Positions 32,790 through 42,888 of a stretch of DNA of 52,651 bases are shown here, piece by piece. The DNA is taken from assembly GCF_009741375.1 (NCBI RefSeq), contig NZ_WOWP01000041.1, forward strand, positions 1-52,651, read 5' to 3'. How positions within the stretch are numbered: position 1 is the stretch's first letter; every line of letters begins with the position of its first letter. The notes below the pieces were generated by a model that searched no databases, was not told where the DNA came from, and saw only the letters and a program-made list of their open reading frames with translations. The stretch comes from Flavobacterium rakeshii (GTDB lineage Bacteria; Bacteroidota; Bacteroidia; Flavobacteriales; Flavobacteriaceae). The position numbers and the translations under genes were made by a program.

Positions 32790-34637
32790 ATGTGTGGAAT
32801 TGTTGGTTATATAGGACACAAAGAAGCATATCCAATTATTATTAAAGGTCTTAAAAGACTTGAATATAGGGGGTATGACAGTGCCGGGGTTGTTCTTTAT
32901 GATGGGAACGACCTTAAACTTTCCAAGACCAAGGGTAAAGTTTCAGATTTAGAAGAGAGAGCGAAACAGGAGGGGACATCTGCCGGTACTATTGGTATGG
33001 GGCATACAAGGTGGGCTACTCACGGTGTGCCAAACGATGTGAACTCACATCCGCACTTTTCTAACTCGGGAGAGCTTGTAATAATACATAACGGTATTAT
33101 TGAGAACTACGAGCCTTTAAAAAAAGAGCTTATTAAAAGAGGGTACACTTTTAAATCAGACACTGATACCGAGGTATTGGTTAACCTGATTGAAGATGTA
33201 CAAAAGAAGGATAACCTTAAGCTGGGTAAAGCTGTTCAGGTAGCTTTAAATCAGGTGGTAGGTGCTTATGCTATTGTGGTTTTTGATAAAAAGAAACCAA
33301 ATGAGCTTGTAGCTGCCCGTTTAGGTAGTCCGTTGGCAATTGGTGTTGGTGAAGATGAGTTCTTTATCGCGTCAGATGCTTCTCCTTTTATTGAATATAC
33401 TTCAAACGCCATATATCTTGAAGATGAGGAAATGGCAGTTATAAGGCTTGGAAAAGAGCTTAAAATAAGAAAAATTAAAGATGACTCGTTAGTGGATCCT
33501 TATATTCAGGAGCTGCAAATGAACCTTGAGCAGATAGAGAAAAACGGTTACGACCACTTTATGCTTAAAGAGATTTATGAGCAGCCTAATGTGATTAAAG
33601 ATACTTACAGAGGTAGGCTTCATACAGATACCGGTATTATTAAAATGGCGGGTGTTGAAGATAATCTTCAAAAATTCCTTAATGCAAATAGGATACTTAT
33701 AGTTGCCTGTGGTACCTCATGGCACGCAGGTTTAGTAGCCGAATACATTTTTGAGGAGTTTGCACGTATCCCTGTAGAGGTAGAGTATGCTTCTGAGTTT
33801 AGGTACAGAAACCCGATTATAAACAAAGATGATGTTGTTATAGCAATATCTCAGTCGGGTGAAACTGCCGATACGCTTGCAGCTATCAAAATGGCAAAAG
33901 AGAACGGAGCATTTGTATTTGGAGTTTGTAATGTGGTAGGGTCGTCTATATCGAGAGAAACAAATGCAGGGGCTTATACTCACGCAGGTCCTGAAATTGG
34001 TGTAGCATCTACAAAAGCATTTACTACACAAATTACTGTGTTAACGTTAATTGCTTTACGTTTAGCGAATGCTAAAGGTACGCTTACAAAATCAGACTAC
34101 TTTAGATACCTGCAGGAAATGGAGTTAATTCCGCAAAAAGTGGAAGAGGCACTTCAAACTAACGATGTTGCTCAAAAAGTGGCAGCAGCCTATAAAGATG
34201 CTTCAAACTGCCTATACTTAGGTAGAGGGTATAACTTCCCTGTGGCGCTTGAGGGAGCTTTAAAGCTTAAAGAGATATCTTATATCCATGCAGAGGGTTA
34301 TCCTGCGGCAGAAATGAAGCACGGACCTATCGCTCTTATTGATGAGCAAATGCCTGTTGTTGTTGTTGCGCCAAAACAGGAGCACTATGATAAGATTGTA
34401 AGTAACATACAGGAAATTAAATCGCGTAGCGGAAAAATTATCGCTGTAGTTACAAAAGGAGATACTCAGGTGAAAGATTTAGCAGATCATGTTATTGAGA
34501 TTCCGGAAGTTTCAGATGCGCTTTCGCCGCTGGTAACTACAATACCGTTACAGTTGCTTTCTTACCATATTGCGGTAATGAGAGATTGTAATGTGGATCA
34601 GCCAAGAAACCTGGCAAAATCGGTTACGGTAGAGTAA
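32790..34637 (+). CDS. glmS: Glutamine-fructose-6-phosphate aminotransferase
   Basis: A 615-residue enzyme that makes glucosamine-6-phosphate from fructose-6-phosphate and glutamine for peptidoglycan and LPS. The N-terminal glutaminase uses Cys2 (MCGIVGYIG); TRWATHG and HNGIIENY are present. Two SIS domains follow, with ACGTSWHA and ISQSGETADT, then LGRGYNFPVALEGALKLKE. The end RNLAKSVTVE is exactly the family's. A strong terminator follows. I see no glmS ribozyme upstream, as expected outside Gram-positives. Confidence 0.97.
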   Translation: MCGIVGYIGHKEAYPIIIKGLKRLEYRGYDSAGVVLYDGNDLKLSKTKGKVSDLEERAKQEGTSAGTIGMGHTRWATHGVPNDVNSHPHFSNSGELVIIHNGIIENYEPLKKELIKRGYTFKSDTDTEVLVNLIEDVQKKDNLKLGKAVQVALNQVVGAYAIVVFDKKKPNELVAARLGSPLAIGVGEDEFFIASDASPFIEYTSNAIYLEDEEMAVIRLGKELKIRKIKDDSLVDPYIQELQMNLEQIEKNGYDHFMLKEIYEQPNVIKDTYRGRLHTDTGIIKMAGVEDNLQKFLNANRILIVACGTSWHAGLVAEYIFEEFARIPVEVEYASEFRYRNPIINKDDVVIAISQSGETADTLAAIKMAKENGAFVFGVCNVVGSSISRETNAGAYTHAGPEIGVASTKAFTTQITVLTLIALRLANAKGTLTKSDYFRYLQEMELIPQKVEEALQTNDVAQKVAAAYKDASNCLYLGRGYNFPVALEGALKLKEISYIHAEGYPAAEMKHGPIALIDEQMPVVVVAPKQEHYDKIVSNIQEIKSRSGKIIAVVTKGDTQVKDLADHVIEIPEVSDALSPLVTTIPLQLLSYHIAVMRDCNVDQPRNLAKSVTVE

Positions 34638-34665
34638 TCTTAATAAATAAAATAATTAAATTAGG

Positions 34666-34694
34666 GCCGCTAAGATTTACTTAGCGGCTTTTTT
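34666..34694 (+). terminator. Terminator of the GT5/DUF4270/glmS operon
   Basis: GCCGCTAAG, loop ATTTA, CTTAGCGGC then T6. It lies 28 bases after the glmS stop. Confidence 0.93.
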
Positions 34695-34882
34695 GTGAAA
34701 TATGTTTTTCTTGCAAAGAAGGCTTTAAAATTGGGTTATGGCGTTGAGTTGATTGTTTTAAAGATGTAAGGGTAAAATGTTTTTTTCTTTTTGAAATTCA
34801 TAAATGAAACCCTGTATAGAAGGGTAATTGCAGTGTATTTTTAATAATCAGGCTTTTTGTTGCAAAAAATGCAAAAAATAAA
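34695..34882. other. Non-coding gap before the atpD promoter
   Basis: This stretch lies between the glmS terminator and the atpD promoter, within the 338 bases that separate the two genes. I see no reading frame, repeat or hairpin of note in it, only AT-rich text with T and A runs. Confidence 0.5.
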
Positions 34883-34914
34883 TTGGATATTTTGTTTGGA
34901 AAAAACTATCTTTG
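34883..34914 (+). promoter_or_regulatory. Consensus promoter of atpD-atpC
   Basis: TTG (34883-34885), 21 bases, TATCTTTG (34907-34914). The leader is about 55 bases. Confidence 0.7.
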
Positions 34915-34972
34915 CGCTCGAAAAAAAGAGGTTTTTTCAGGAAACGTAAATAGCTGTTAAATAAATATATAA

Positions 34973-36487
<1,515 letters not shown>

Positions 36488-36489
36488 TA

Positions 36490-36568
36490 AAAAGTTCGGG
36501 GTTTCGGGTTTGCAGTTCATGGTTCATCCGTTAACGCTAAGCACGTAACCCTAAACTCAAAACTTTAA
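36490..36568. repeat. Imperfect palindromic filler between atpD and atpC
   Basis: The left half (AGTTCGGGGTTTCGGGTTT) is a rough inverted match to the right half (AAACTCAAAACTTTAAACT), with GTTAACG near the middle. Runs of the form (A/C)AGTTT(A/C)GGGTT are frequent in Flavobacteriia intergenic repeats as I remember. It pushes atpC to 84 bases from atpD, longer than usual. Confidence 0.55.
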
Positions 36569-36571
36569 ACT

Positions 36572-36856
36572 ATGTTATTAGAAATAGTATCACCGGAAGG
36601 CCACTTATTTAAAGGAGAAGTTACATCAGTAACTGTACCGGGAGTAAATGGTGAATTCCAGATGTTAAACCACCACGCTAATATCGTATCGATACTTGCT
36701 GCTGGTGACATAAAAATCGAAGTTTCTGATTTTAAGAGTAACAACTCTTTTGGCGGAAAGTTTGTAAAGTCAGACAAAGACCAGAAATTCCTTCTGTCTG
36801 TAAATTCCGGTACGCTGGAAATGAAAGATAACAAGGTGATTATCTTAGTTGACTAA
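36572..36856 (+). CDS. atpC: F1F0 ATP synthase subunit epsilon
   Basis: A 94-residue epsilon subunit, N-terminal beta-sandwich only (LLEIVSPEGHLFKGEVTSVT, GEFQMLNHHANIVSIL). The C-terminal helical hairpin that inhibits the enzyme in other bacteria is missing, which is usual for this group. A strong terminator follows. Confidence 0.93.
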   Translation: MLLEIVSPEGHLFKGEVTSVTVPGVNGEFQMLNHHANIVSILAAGDIKIEVSDFKSNNSFGGKFVKSDKDQKFLLSVNSGTLEMKDNKVIILVD

Positions 36857-36883
36857 ATCTTAATTATTTTTAGATATAAATTG

Positions 36884-36912
36884 AAAGCCCTGTAGTCTAC
36901 AGGGCTTTTTTT
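36884..36912 (+). terminator. Terminator of atpD-atpC
   Basis: AAAGCCCTGTAG, one base, CTACAGGGCTTT then T run: a perfect stem whose innermost pairs open to form the loop. Confidence 0.9.
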
Positions 36913-36926
36913 ATTATACTTGTTTT

Positions 36927-37481
36927 ATGGAGAAAACTTTAGACAATGTTATTATAAGCGAAGGCAGACGCCCGTTTTGGCAAACCATCATTGCGGCCCT
37001 TTTATTTACGGCAACAATAGTACTACTGTTTATTGCAGTTGTTCCATTGTTTGTAGTGTTTGATATGGGGACATTTATAGAAGCTGTTAAATTTATTTTT
37101 CCTGCTATGCTTACTTTTGGGTATGCTCTTAAATTCTCCACTATAAACAATGTTTATTTTGATCTTGAAAACAGGAAATATAAAAAAGAGATTGTTGTAG
37201 GTCCTTTTAAAACCGGTAAATGGATTGAATTACCTGAAATTGATTACATATCTGTATTCAGGCAGGCGTGGTCTAAAGATAGTGATGGCGACGGGCGTAC
37301 CGATAGTAGTGGCTATGTTTATGATGTAAATGTATGGTACAATACCTCAAAACATTTTACGATATATACAAACGGTTATCCTGAAGCTTCTTTAGAAATG
37401 GGACGTCAGTTAGCGGTAAAACTCAATACTGATTTGCTGGATGCTACAGATCCCCAAAATAAGGAATGGGTTGATTTGTAG
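36927..37481 (+). CDS. Hypothetical two-helix membrane protein
   Basis: A 184-residue protein with two membrane helices (about 19-45 and 51-70) and a soluble C-terminal half of beta strands, perhaps PH-like (VYFDLENRKYKKEIVVGPFKTGKWIELPEIDYISVFRQ). No family is recognised. It is convergent with the gene at 37444, overlapping it by 38 bases at the 3' ends. It is unrelated in sequence to the DUF2975 proteins beyond. Confidence 0.65.
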   Translation: MEKTLDNVIISEGRRPFWQTIIAALLFTATIVLLFIAVVPLFVVFDMGTFIEAVKFIFPAMLTFGYALKFSTINNVYFDLENRKYKKEIVVGPFKTGKWIELPEIDYISVFRQAWSKDSDGDGRTDSSGYVYDVNVWYNTSKHFTIYTNGYPEASLEMGRQLAVKLNTDLLDATDPQNKEWVDL

Positions 37482-37803
37482 CTTTAAGAAAAATCGCTAT
37501 TGCATGAACAGCAAATAGTATAAGTCCTGTTATATGTGTCCACATCATTTTTTTATTTTCCTTAAGCCATCCAAAAAATATAAACAGGGTATGTATCGCA
37601 AAATAAAATAGTCCTGTTATTGTGGTCAACATGAATAGGTCAAAGCCTCTCCATCCGGCTTTTCCGGTATAGAGAAAGTAGTCTTCAATCCACAGATATC
37701 CATAAAACGCATACATGCTAATAAACACTGTAACGAATAAGGGAAACCGTTTTGGCGATATCACGGTAGCCAATATGGGTATAAGAAATAGCAAATATAT
37801 CAT
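37444..37803 (-). CDS. Hypothetical four-helix membrane protein, last gene of the DUF2975 operon
   Basis: A 119-residue hydrophobic protein with four predicted helices. It overlaps the XRE gene start-to-stop by four bases (ATGA type), so it is the sixth gene of that operon, and its 3' end overlaps the convergent gene at 36927 by 38 bases. No motif is recognised. It may be a membrane partner of the DUF2975 proteins. Confidence 0.65.
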   Translation of the reverse strand: MIYLLFLIPILATVISPKRFPLFVTVFISMYAFYGYLWIEDYFLYTGKAGWRGFDLFMLTTITGLFYFAIHTLFIFFGWLKENKKMMWTHITGLILFAVHAIAIFLKATNQPIPYFGDL

Positions 37804-38024
37804 TGATTACTATCGTTTTCTTCGTCTATAAACTCCATAATATCCCCAGGCTGGCAATCCAGTTCTTTACAAATGGCTTCCAGCGTACTGAAACGAATCG
37901 CCTTAGCCTTTCCTGTTTTAAGTATCGAAAGGTTAGCTGTTGTTATGCCTATTTTGTCGGCGAGCTCGTTAGAGCGCATTTTTCGCTTTGCCAGCATAAC
38001 GTCTAAATTGATGATAATGGGCAT
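37800..38024 (-). CDS. YozG-type XRE regulator (HTH_26)
   Basis: A 74-residue helix-turn-helix protein: LDVMLAKRKMRSNELADKIGITTANLSILKTGKAKAIRFSTLEAICKELDCQPGDIMEF is the full HTH_26 domain. Such genes very often pair with one DUF2975 gene (YozG-YoaS in Bacillus). Here it serves a run of four. It starts four bases after the last DUF2975 stop and overlaps the next gene by four. Confidence 0.88.
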   Translation of the reverse strand: MPIIINLDVMLAKRKMRSNELADKIGITTANLSILKTGKAKAIRFSTLEAICKELDCQPGDIMEFIDEENDSNQ

Positions 38025-38028
38025 AGGC

Positions 38029-38571
38029 TTATATTGTTAGTTCGTTTTCTTCCTGTATAAATTCTCCTTTTTCTGCCATATAGGCCATAATGTAAAGGAG
38101 TTTTCCAGTAAGGTATAGTCCTAAAAAAGGTAAAATTTGTTTGAATAAAAACGGTATATCAAAATGTAATACCAGTGCGGTACAACTATATAATACAAAT
38201 TTTGCTTTAGCAAAAGTAATTACCGCAGCACCAGCTTTATTAAAGTCTTCTCCCTGGTCGTTATAAAACATTTTACCGCTTTTTATTTTGTTCATGCATT
38301 TGTAAAAACGTTTAATACCGTATATAAGGTAAGCTAAAAAACCACCGTATATTATAGCAAAAATACCTGCCAGCTGTGTTTCTTCGCTTATGGTATACTT
38401 AGGTAGATTAAAGGTTTGATTTAAAAAGTCATGAGATAATTCGCGGTTGTTTTTTATAATCATAAATATTCCGATACCAATGTTATATACAGCCATTATC
38501 GCTACTACGGCAAGTAATATTCTTAATGCGATAATAATAACATTTACATGTTTCATTATATAGGTTTTCAT
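38029..38571 (-). CDS. DUF2975 membrane protein 4
   Basis: A 180-residue DUF2975-family protein with four membrane helices (about 10-32, 63-84, 112-132 and 138-163). The conserved segments are the ISEETQLAGIFAIIYGGFLAYLIYGIKRFYKCM type helix 2 and KIKSGKMFYNDQGEDFNKAGAAVI, followed by the C-terminal tail EENELTI. The family has no known biochemical activity. This is the last of four tandem copies and lies next to the XRE gene. Confidence 0.8.
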   Translation of the reverse strand: MKTYIMKHVNVIIIALRILLAVVAIMAVYNIGIGIFMIIKNNRELSHDFLNQTFNLPKYTISEETQLAGIFAIIYGGFLAYLIYGIKRFYKCMNKIKSGKMFYNDQGEDFNKAGAAVITFAKAKFVLYSCTALVLHFDIPFLFKQILPFLGLYLTGKLLYIMAYMAEKGEFIQEENELTI

Positions 38572-38580
38572 AGTAACTGT

Positions 38581-39288
38581 TTAAACGGTTAAGTCGTTTT
38601 CTTCCTGTAATTGTTGTCCGTATTCTAAAAGCTTACTTATGCAGATAATTATAGCGCCTAAGAAAAAAGGCAATAAATTTATGTCGTAAGTGATTTTAAA
38701 ATTTAGAAGAGTGTAATTTGAGTCAGGGATTGAAGGGGCATATATAATGCTTTTAATATTTGATATATATGCTTTATTTATTAAGCTTACGATGAATTTT
38801 AAAAGCTCGAAACTCATTATTGAATAAGCGATAGTGTTAAGATGTTTTTTGTGTTTGGGGCTAAACTTAAAGTCTATAGATAGCTTTTTGAAGAACTCAC
38901 GGGTATGCCATGTAATGAAAATACTTAAAATGAATAATAAATAGTATTTTACTATAAGAATTGTTTTATGGAAGATGTTTTTTGGTTTTATGTTTATTTC
39001 ACCACGCATTACAAGAGTAGATTCTCTATCATCGGGCTTTTCGTAGTCTTCAGTTATAACTTTACCGTCTTTATAGTTTGTGAATTTAGATAAATAGATG
39101 TTTTTCTTATATATATCCTCTTTAGGAATATTATATGTTATATGCACCGGTACATCATATTCAATAGAGCTGTCAAAACCAGATATTAAATCCATAATTA
39201 AAAGCAGGCTAATAGCTGCAATGGATAAACGATATGAAAAACTGAATAGTTTATAAAGTATTGTAGGTAAGTTTATTCGTGTTTTCAT
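38581..39288 (-). CDS. DUF2975-like membrane protein 3, with enlarged outer loop
   Basis: A 235-residue relative of the DUF2975 proteins with four helices and a shared tail QEENDLTV. Compared with the other three it has a loop of about 60 residues after helix 1 (SIEYDVPVHITYNIPKEDIY onward) that would face the periplasm. The IDFKFSPKHKKHLNTIAYSIMSFELLKF segment corresponds to the conserved middle. Sequence is more AT-rich and divergent. It is separated from protein 2 by 44 bases. Confidence 0.65.
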   Translation of the reverse strand: MKTRINLPTILYKLFSFSYRLSIAAISLLLIMDLISGFDSSIEYDVPVHITYNIPKEDIYKKNIYLSKFTNYKDGKVITEDYEKPDDRESTLVMRGEINIKPKNIFHKTILIVKYYLLFILSIFITWHTREFFKKLSIDFKFSPKHKKHLNTIAYSIMSFELLKFIVSLINKAYISNIKSIIYAPSIPDSNYTLLNFKITYDINLLPFFLGAIIICISKLLEYGQQLQEENDLTV

Positions 39289-39332
39289 AATAAGGTGTGT
39301 TTAATTAAGGTAAGGTGTGGTTTTTAATTGTT

Positions 39333-39839
39333 TTATACGGTTAGGTCGTTTTCTTCTTTTTGTTGTTTTGCCATAAGGAAAACATCGCTTAGCACGATAA
39401 AAAAGAAACCAAGACCCAGTGTGAATAATGAGTTGTTAAAGCCCAGGCTTACGCTCGCTTTGCCCTGCAAAAGGGAAAAATATGCTGTAGGTAATGTGCC
39501 TATTATCCAGCTTAGTATTATGGCTTTCCCCATTTGATTAAAGGAAACAATTACCGCCTCGTCAAAAAAGCGTTTCTTTTTAAAACTTTCCAGTACCTTT
39601 TTAAACAGGTATACTGCGTAAACCAGTAACACATAAGATATGTATACGGCAAGCAGTGCTATTATCAGTTCTGCTCCGTGTATGTTGGCAAATTTATCGC
39701 CGTCACCGTTAAGAGAAAACGGAATCCTGTCGGGCATTATGGCCGTCATTAAAATAAAGGGCAGACCAAATATTGCCGGTATTACTGCAAGGGCAAATAA
39801 TATATTAATAATTGTTTTTAGTACTAAAAGTCGTTTCAT
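39333..39839 (-). CDS. DUF2975 membrane protein 2
   Basis: A 168-residue DUF2975 protein with four helices; the KKVLESFKKKRFFDEAVIVSFNQMGKAIIL segment is the family's middle signature and the tail is KEENDLTV. It lies eight bases after protein 1 and is likely a duplicated copy. No function is known. Confidence 0.8.
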   Translation of the reverse strand: MKRLLVLKTIINILFALAVIPAIFGLPFILMTAIMPDRIPFSLNGDGDKFANIHGAELIIALLAVYISYVLLVYAVYLFKKVLESFKKKRFFDEAVIVSFNQMGKAIILSWIIGTLPTAYFSLLQGKASVSLGFNNSLFTLGLGFFFIVLSDVFLMAKQQKEENDLTV

Positions 39840-39847
39840 GGTATTAG

Positions 39848-40348
39848 TTATATCGTTAATTCGTTTTCCTGTTTAATAGTAACACCTGATTTAATTATAT
39901 CGCCTACTACAAAAATTCCAATAGCTATAATCAGTGTAGCGATATGACTATTGCTCTTAAAAAGGTAATTTAAAGAGTCCATATCAGGAAAACCGTTTTT
40001 AAAAGAGTTATTAATAATAACAAAAATTATGTTTAAACCTATGCCTGCAAGGCTGTATATTAAGAGTAAAATTCCGCTATACTTCAGGTGTTTTACACTT
40101 TTGGGGTTAAAGAAATTATGCTTGATAAAAGAGCCTATTGAAATTTGTAGACAAATTATTGAAGAGAGAAATAGTATTCCTTTTAACGCTGGAGCATATA
40201 GAAGATAGAAAATATCGAGTTTTAGTGAGTTTATAAATCGATGGTGTTGTAGTGAGGAGTAATACAGGTATATATTAAGTGCTATTCCTAGCGCTGTTAT
40301 GAGAATAAGACCTTTAAGTATCCAGTTTAATATTTTTATTTTGCTCAT
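39848..40348 (-). CDS. DUF2975 membrane protein 1, first gene of operon
   Basis: A 166-residue DUF2975 protein with four helices (SKIKILNWILKGLILITALG; SIGSFIKHNFFNPKSVKHLKYSGIL is the family's middle signature) and tail KQENELTI. I start it at 40348 (MSKIKILNW) and not at 40453, because the upstream part runs through the promoter and lacks family text. A -7 box TATATTTG lies at 40379-40386. Confidence 0.75.
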   Translation of the reverse strand: MSKIKILNWILKGLILITALGIALNIYLYYSSLQHHRFINSLKLDIFYLLYAPALKGILFLSSIICLQISIGSFIKHNFFNPKSVKHLKYSGILLLIYSLAGIGLNIIFVIINNSFKNGFPDMDSLNYLFKSNSHIATLIIAIGIFVVGDIIKSGVTIKQENELTI

Positions 40349-40378
40349 TGTAGGTAAAGTTGATTGGTTTGTTTGATG

Positions 40379-40386
40379 CAAATATA
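40379..40386 (-). promoter_or_regulatory. Predicted -7 element of the DUF2975 operon
   Basis: TATATTTG on the minus strand fits TAnnTTTG, 30 bases before the start codon at 40348. A TTG lies 17 bases upstream of it. The near-repeat AAAAACAATA occurs twice nearby (40400-40435) and could be an operator. Confidence 0.45.
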
Positions 40387-40462
40387 TATAAATTATCGAA
40401 AAACAATAATTAATTTTCAAAAAACAATATTTTTTTGAAATACAGGGCTGCATAATCTTCCG

Positions 40463-40470
40463 TATTTTTG
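40463..40470 (+). promoter_or_regulatory. Predicted -7 element of bioF, four bases before the start codon
   Basis: TATTTTTG ends at 40470 and the ATG is at 40475, so the expected transcription start falls at or next to the start codon, giving a leaderless message. TTTG lies 23 bases upstream, slightly wide. Confidence 0.45.
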
Positions 40471-40474
40471 AGTT

Positions 40475-41623
40475 ATGGAAAAACTACCAAAATCCTTACA
40501 ACTCAAGCTACAACAACGAAAAGAGGCTAATGCACTGCGTACTTTAACTGAAGCTGGAGGGCTGGTAGATTTTTCTTCAAACGATTATCTGGGTTTCTCA
40601 CAATCTGATGAAATTTTCCAACAAGCACATCAATACCTGCTTTCTGCTAATGTGGTTAGCAACGGTGCTACCGGTTCCAGATTAATAAGCGGTAACCATG
40701 CTTTATATAGGGATACCGAGGCTTTTATAGCCAAATTTCACAACAGTCCTTCGGTATTGGTGTTTAATTCGGGTTATGATGCTAATGTAGGATTCTTTTC
40801 TTCCGTTCCGCAAAAGGATGACGTGGTGTTGTATGACGAATACATCCATGCTTCCATTAGAGACGGACTAAGGCTTAGCAATGCCAAATCATTTAAATTC
40901 CGTCATAACGATCCCTGTCATATTGAAAACCTGATAGGCAGGCATAAACGCGGAGAGGCCGAGGTGTATATAGTAACCGAATCAGTTTTCTCAATGGATG
41001 GTGATTGTCCTGATTTTGAAAAGTTTTTGGCTGTTGCCGAAAAGTATAACTGCAGGCTGGTAATTGATGAGGCTCACGCACTGGGTGTTTTTGGTAACAG
41101 GGGTGAAGGTCTTATACAGCAAATGGGGTATGAAAACAGGGTTTTTGCCCGCATCATGACCTTTGGTAAAGGGCTTGGCTGTCACGGTGCGGCAGTTTTG
41201 GGACCAGATGGTTTAAGGGAGTATCTTTTAAACTTTGCGCGTAGTTTTATTTATACTACAGCCTTACCGCCACATTCGCTTGCCGTGATTTATACAGCTT
41301 ACCAATATCTTGAAAAAAACAGGAAAGCTCAAAACCAGTTAAAACAAAATATAGCTTTTTTTGTGAAGGAAATAAACAGACTTGATTTAGCTAAACTGTT
41401 TATACCAAGTGATTCGGCTATACATTGTGCTATAGTTTCGGGTAATGATAAGGTTAAAAACATGGCATTGTCACTGCAGCAGGCGGGGTATAATGTAAAG
41501 CCTATACTGTCGCCTACTGTGCCACAGGGACAGGAACGATTAAGATTCTGTTTACATAGTTATACCACACATCAGGAAATAACACAGGTGCTTACTAAGC
41601 TCCGGGAGCTTCTTCATCTGTAA
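40475..41623 (+). CDS. bioF: 8-amino-7-oxononanoate synthase
   Basis: A 382-residue PLP enzyme that condenses pimeloyl-ACP (or -CoA) with alanine in biotin synthesis. K232 in TFGKGLGCHGAAV binds PLP; VDFSSNDYLGF, SNGATGSRLISGNHALY and VIDEAHALGVFG are typical of the alpha-oxoamine synthases. The order with bioD and bioA further on supports BioF over a glycine C-acetyltransferase. The last 29 bases overlap the convergent AI-2E-type gene. Confidence 0.92.
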   Translation: MEKLPKSLQLKLQQRKEANALRTLTEAGGLVDFSSNDYLGFSQSDEIFQQAHQYLLSANVVSNGATGSRLISGNHALYRDTEAFIAKFHNSPSVLVFNSGYDANVGFFSSVPQKDDVVLYDEYIHASIRDGLRLSNAKSFKFRHNDPCHIENLIGRHKRGEAEVYIVTESVFSMDGDCPDFEKFLAVAEKYNCRLVIDEAHALGVFGNRGEGLIQQMGYENRVFARIMTFGKGLGCHGAAVLGPDGLREYLLNFARSFIYTTALPPHSLAVIYTAYQYLEKNRKAQNQLKQNIAFFVKEINRLDLAKLFIPSDSAIHCAIVSGNDKVKNMALSLQQAGYNVKPILSPTVPQGQERLRFCLHSYTTHQEITQVLTKLRELLHL

Positions 41624-42725
41624 CGGTTTCCTGCTTTTTACGTTTTTTTCTCGTTCGCTTTTTAAACCAGTTATTGTCTTCCTCGCCAAACAGGTAGGCA
41701 TAAGGCATGGTGTCTTCGTGCATCTCAAAAAGCTTTTTCAGTATGGCAATACTCGGTATTATTATAATCATTCCCACAACGCCCCAAATCGCTCCGCCAA
41801 TAAGCAGTCCCAAAAAGGTAATAAGGGCATTAAGATTAACATTGCTTCCGGTGATTTTTGGTGTAAGGAAAGCGCCTTCCAGCATTTGGATAAATGTGAA
41901 CGATACCAGTATGGCGGCAGGGTAAAAAAAGCTGTCTTTGGTTATTAAAGAGAACAATAAAGGCAGTGTTACCCCTATCCAAGGCCCCAAATAAGGGATG
42001 ATGTTAAGTATCCCTGCCAGCACTCCAAAAAAGATAGCGTGTTCAATACCCAGGGCAAATAATACGGCGGTATTGGCAATGGCGAGTATTAACATAACCT
42101 TACCTGCCCCTGATATATAGGCATATACAATTTTTCGTATTGAGGTTAGCTTTTCCAGTAGTTCATCACTGTCTGACTTTTTAAAAACCTTAGCCACAAA
42201 AACAGCAAGGTGATCTCTGTATATCAGCAGGAAGAAAACGTAAACGGGTAGTAGTATTATATCGCCCAGCATGCTAATGGTAGACCATAGTATTTGGGTA
42301 GGCGGAGCTTCATCTGTCTGTACCATCTCAACAGCCTTTTTAATCTCAAAGCCGTTTCTCATACCAAGGTCTACTCCTATATGTTTGTCAAACCAGGCAT
42401 TAGCTTCAATCACAAAGTCATTTACCCTGTCATAAAGATCTCCACCTAAATCGTTAACAAATCCCTTAACCTGAGTGTAGATAAACAGTATAAGCCCCGA
42501 TATTACAAAAATGAATATCAGCAGGCATATAGCGGCACTTACAGACCGTGGTACTTTTCGGCGTTCCAGCCAGTTGCAGGATGAAGTAAGCAACATGGCA
42601 ATGTAACCCGATATAACCAACGGAACCAATATCGGCTTAGCCATTACCATAAAGAATATGATAATTATAATAAGCAGCGATATGTAAACAGACTTTATGT
42701 AAGCCGGTACCTTAGCAGTGTTCAT
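41595..42725 (-). CDS. AI-2E family transporter (permease-like, PerM/TqsA type)
   Basis: A 376-residue inner-membrane protein of the AI-2E transporter family, with about seven to eight helices. Typical text: SLLIIIIIFFMVMAKPILVPLVISGYIAML, PRSVSAAICLLIF, the FGVLAGILNIIPYLGPWIG signature and GLLIGGAIWGVVGMIIIIPSIAILK. Some members export quorum signals or Na+/H+. The C-terminal tail is basic and Lys-rich, then acidic. It splits the biotin genes and is not obviously part of the pathway. Confidence 0.88.
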   Translation of the reverse strand: MNTAKVPAYIKSVYISLLIIIIIFFMVMAKPILVPLVISGYIAMLLTSSCNWLERRKVPRSVSAAICLLIFIFVISGLILFIYTQVKGFVNDLGGDLYDRVNDFVIEANAWFDKHIGVDLGMRNGFEIKKAVEMVQTDEAPPTQILWSTISMLGDIILLPVYVFFLLIYRDHLAVFVAKVFKKSDSDELLEKLTSIRKIVYAYISGAGKVMLILAIANTAVLFALGIEHAIFFGVLAGILNIIPYLGPWIGVTLPLLFSLITKDSFFYPAAILVSFTFIQMLEGAFLTPKITGSNVNLNALITFLGLLIGGAIWGVVGMIIIIPSIAILKKLFEMHEDTMPYAYLFGEEDNNWFKKRTRKKRKKQETVTDEEAPGA

Positions 42726-42876
42726 ATAAGTAAAAACATGTTAAATTAGCTGGGAGATTGTCAAAATTAACTAATATAATAGCGTTGTATTGGTAATGTT
42801 TTATTAAAATTACTGTTGTATTTTAGTTAAAACCCTTAAAAAATCGAGCTGCCTCGGTGGTGGAAAGCTTATTTAA

Positions 42877-42884
42877 TAAATTTG
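42877..42884 (+). promoter_or_regulatory. Predicted -7 element of the DUF2007-bioD-bioA operon
   Basis: TAAATTTG ends at 42884 and the ATG is at 42889, so transcription would start at the start codon, as for bioF. No clear -33 box. Confidence 0.4.
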
Positions 42885-42888
42885 TGAT

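Noticed and set aside
32790..34637. glmS ribozyme upstream of glmS
   Set aside because: Only 17 bases separate the DUF4270 stop and glmS start, too short for the ribozyme.
40349..40453. 35-codon extension of DUF2975 protein 1
   Set aside because: It covers the predicted promoter and has no family text; MSKIKILNW at 40348 is the likely start.
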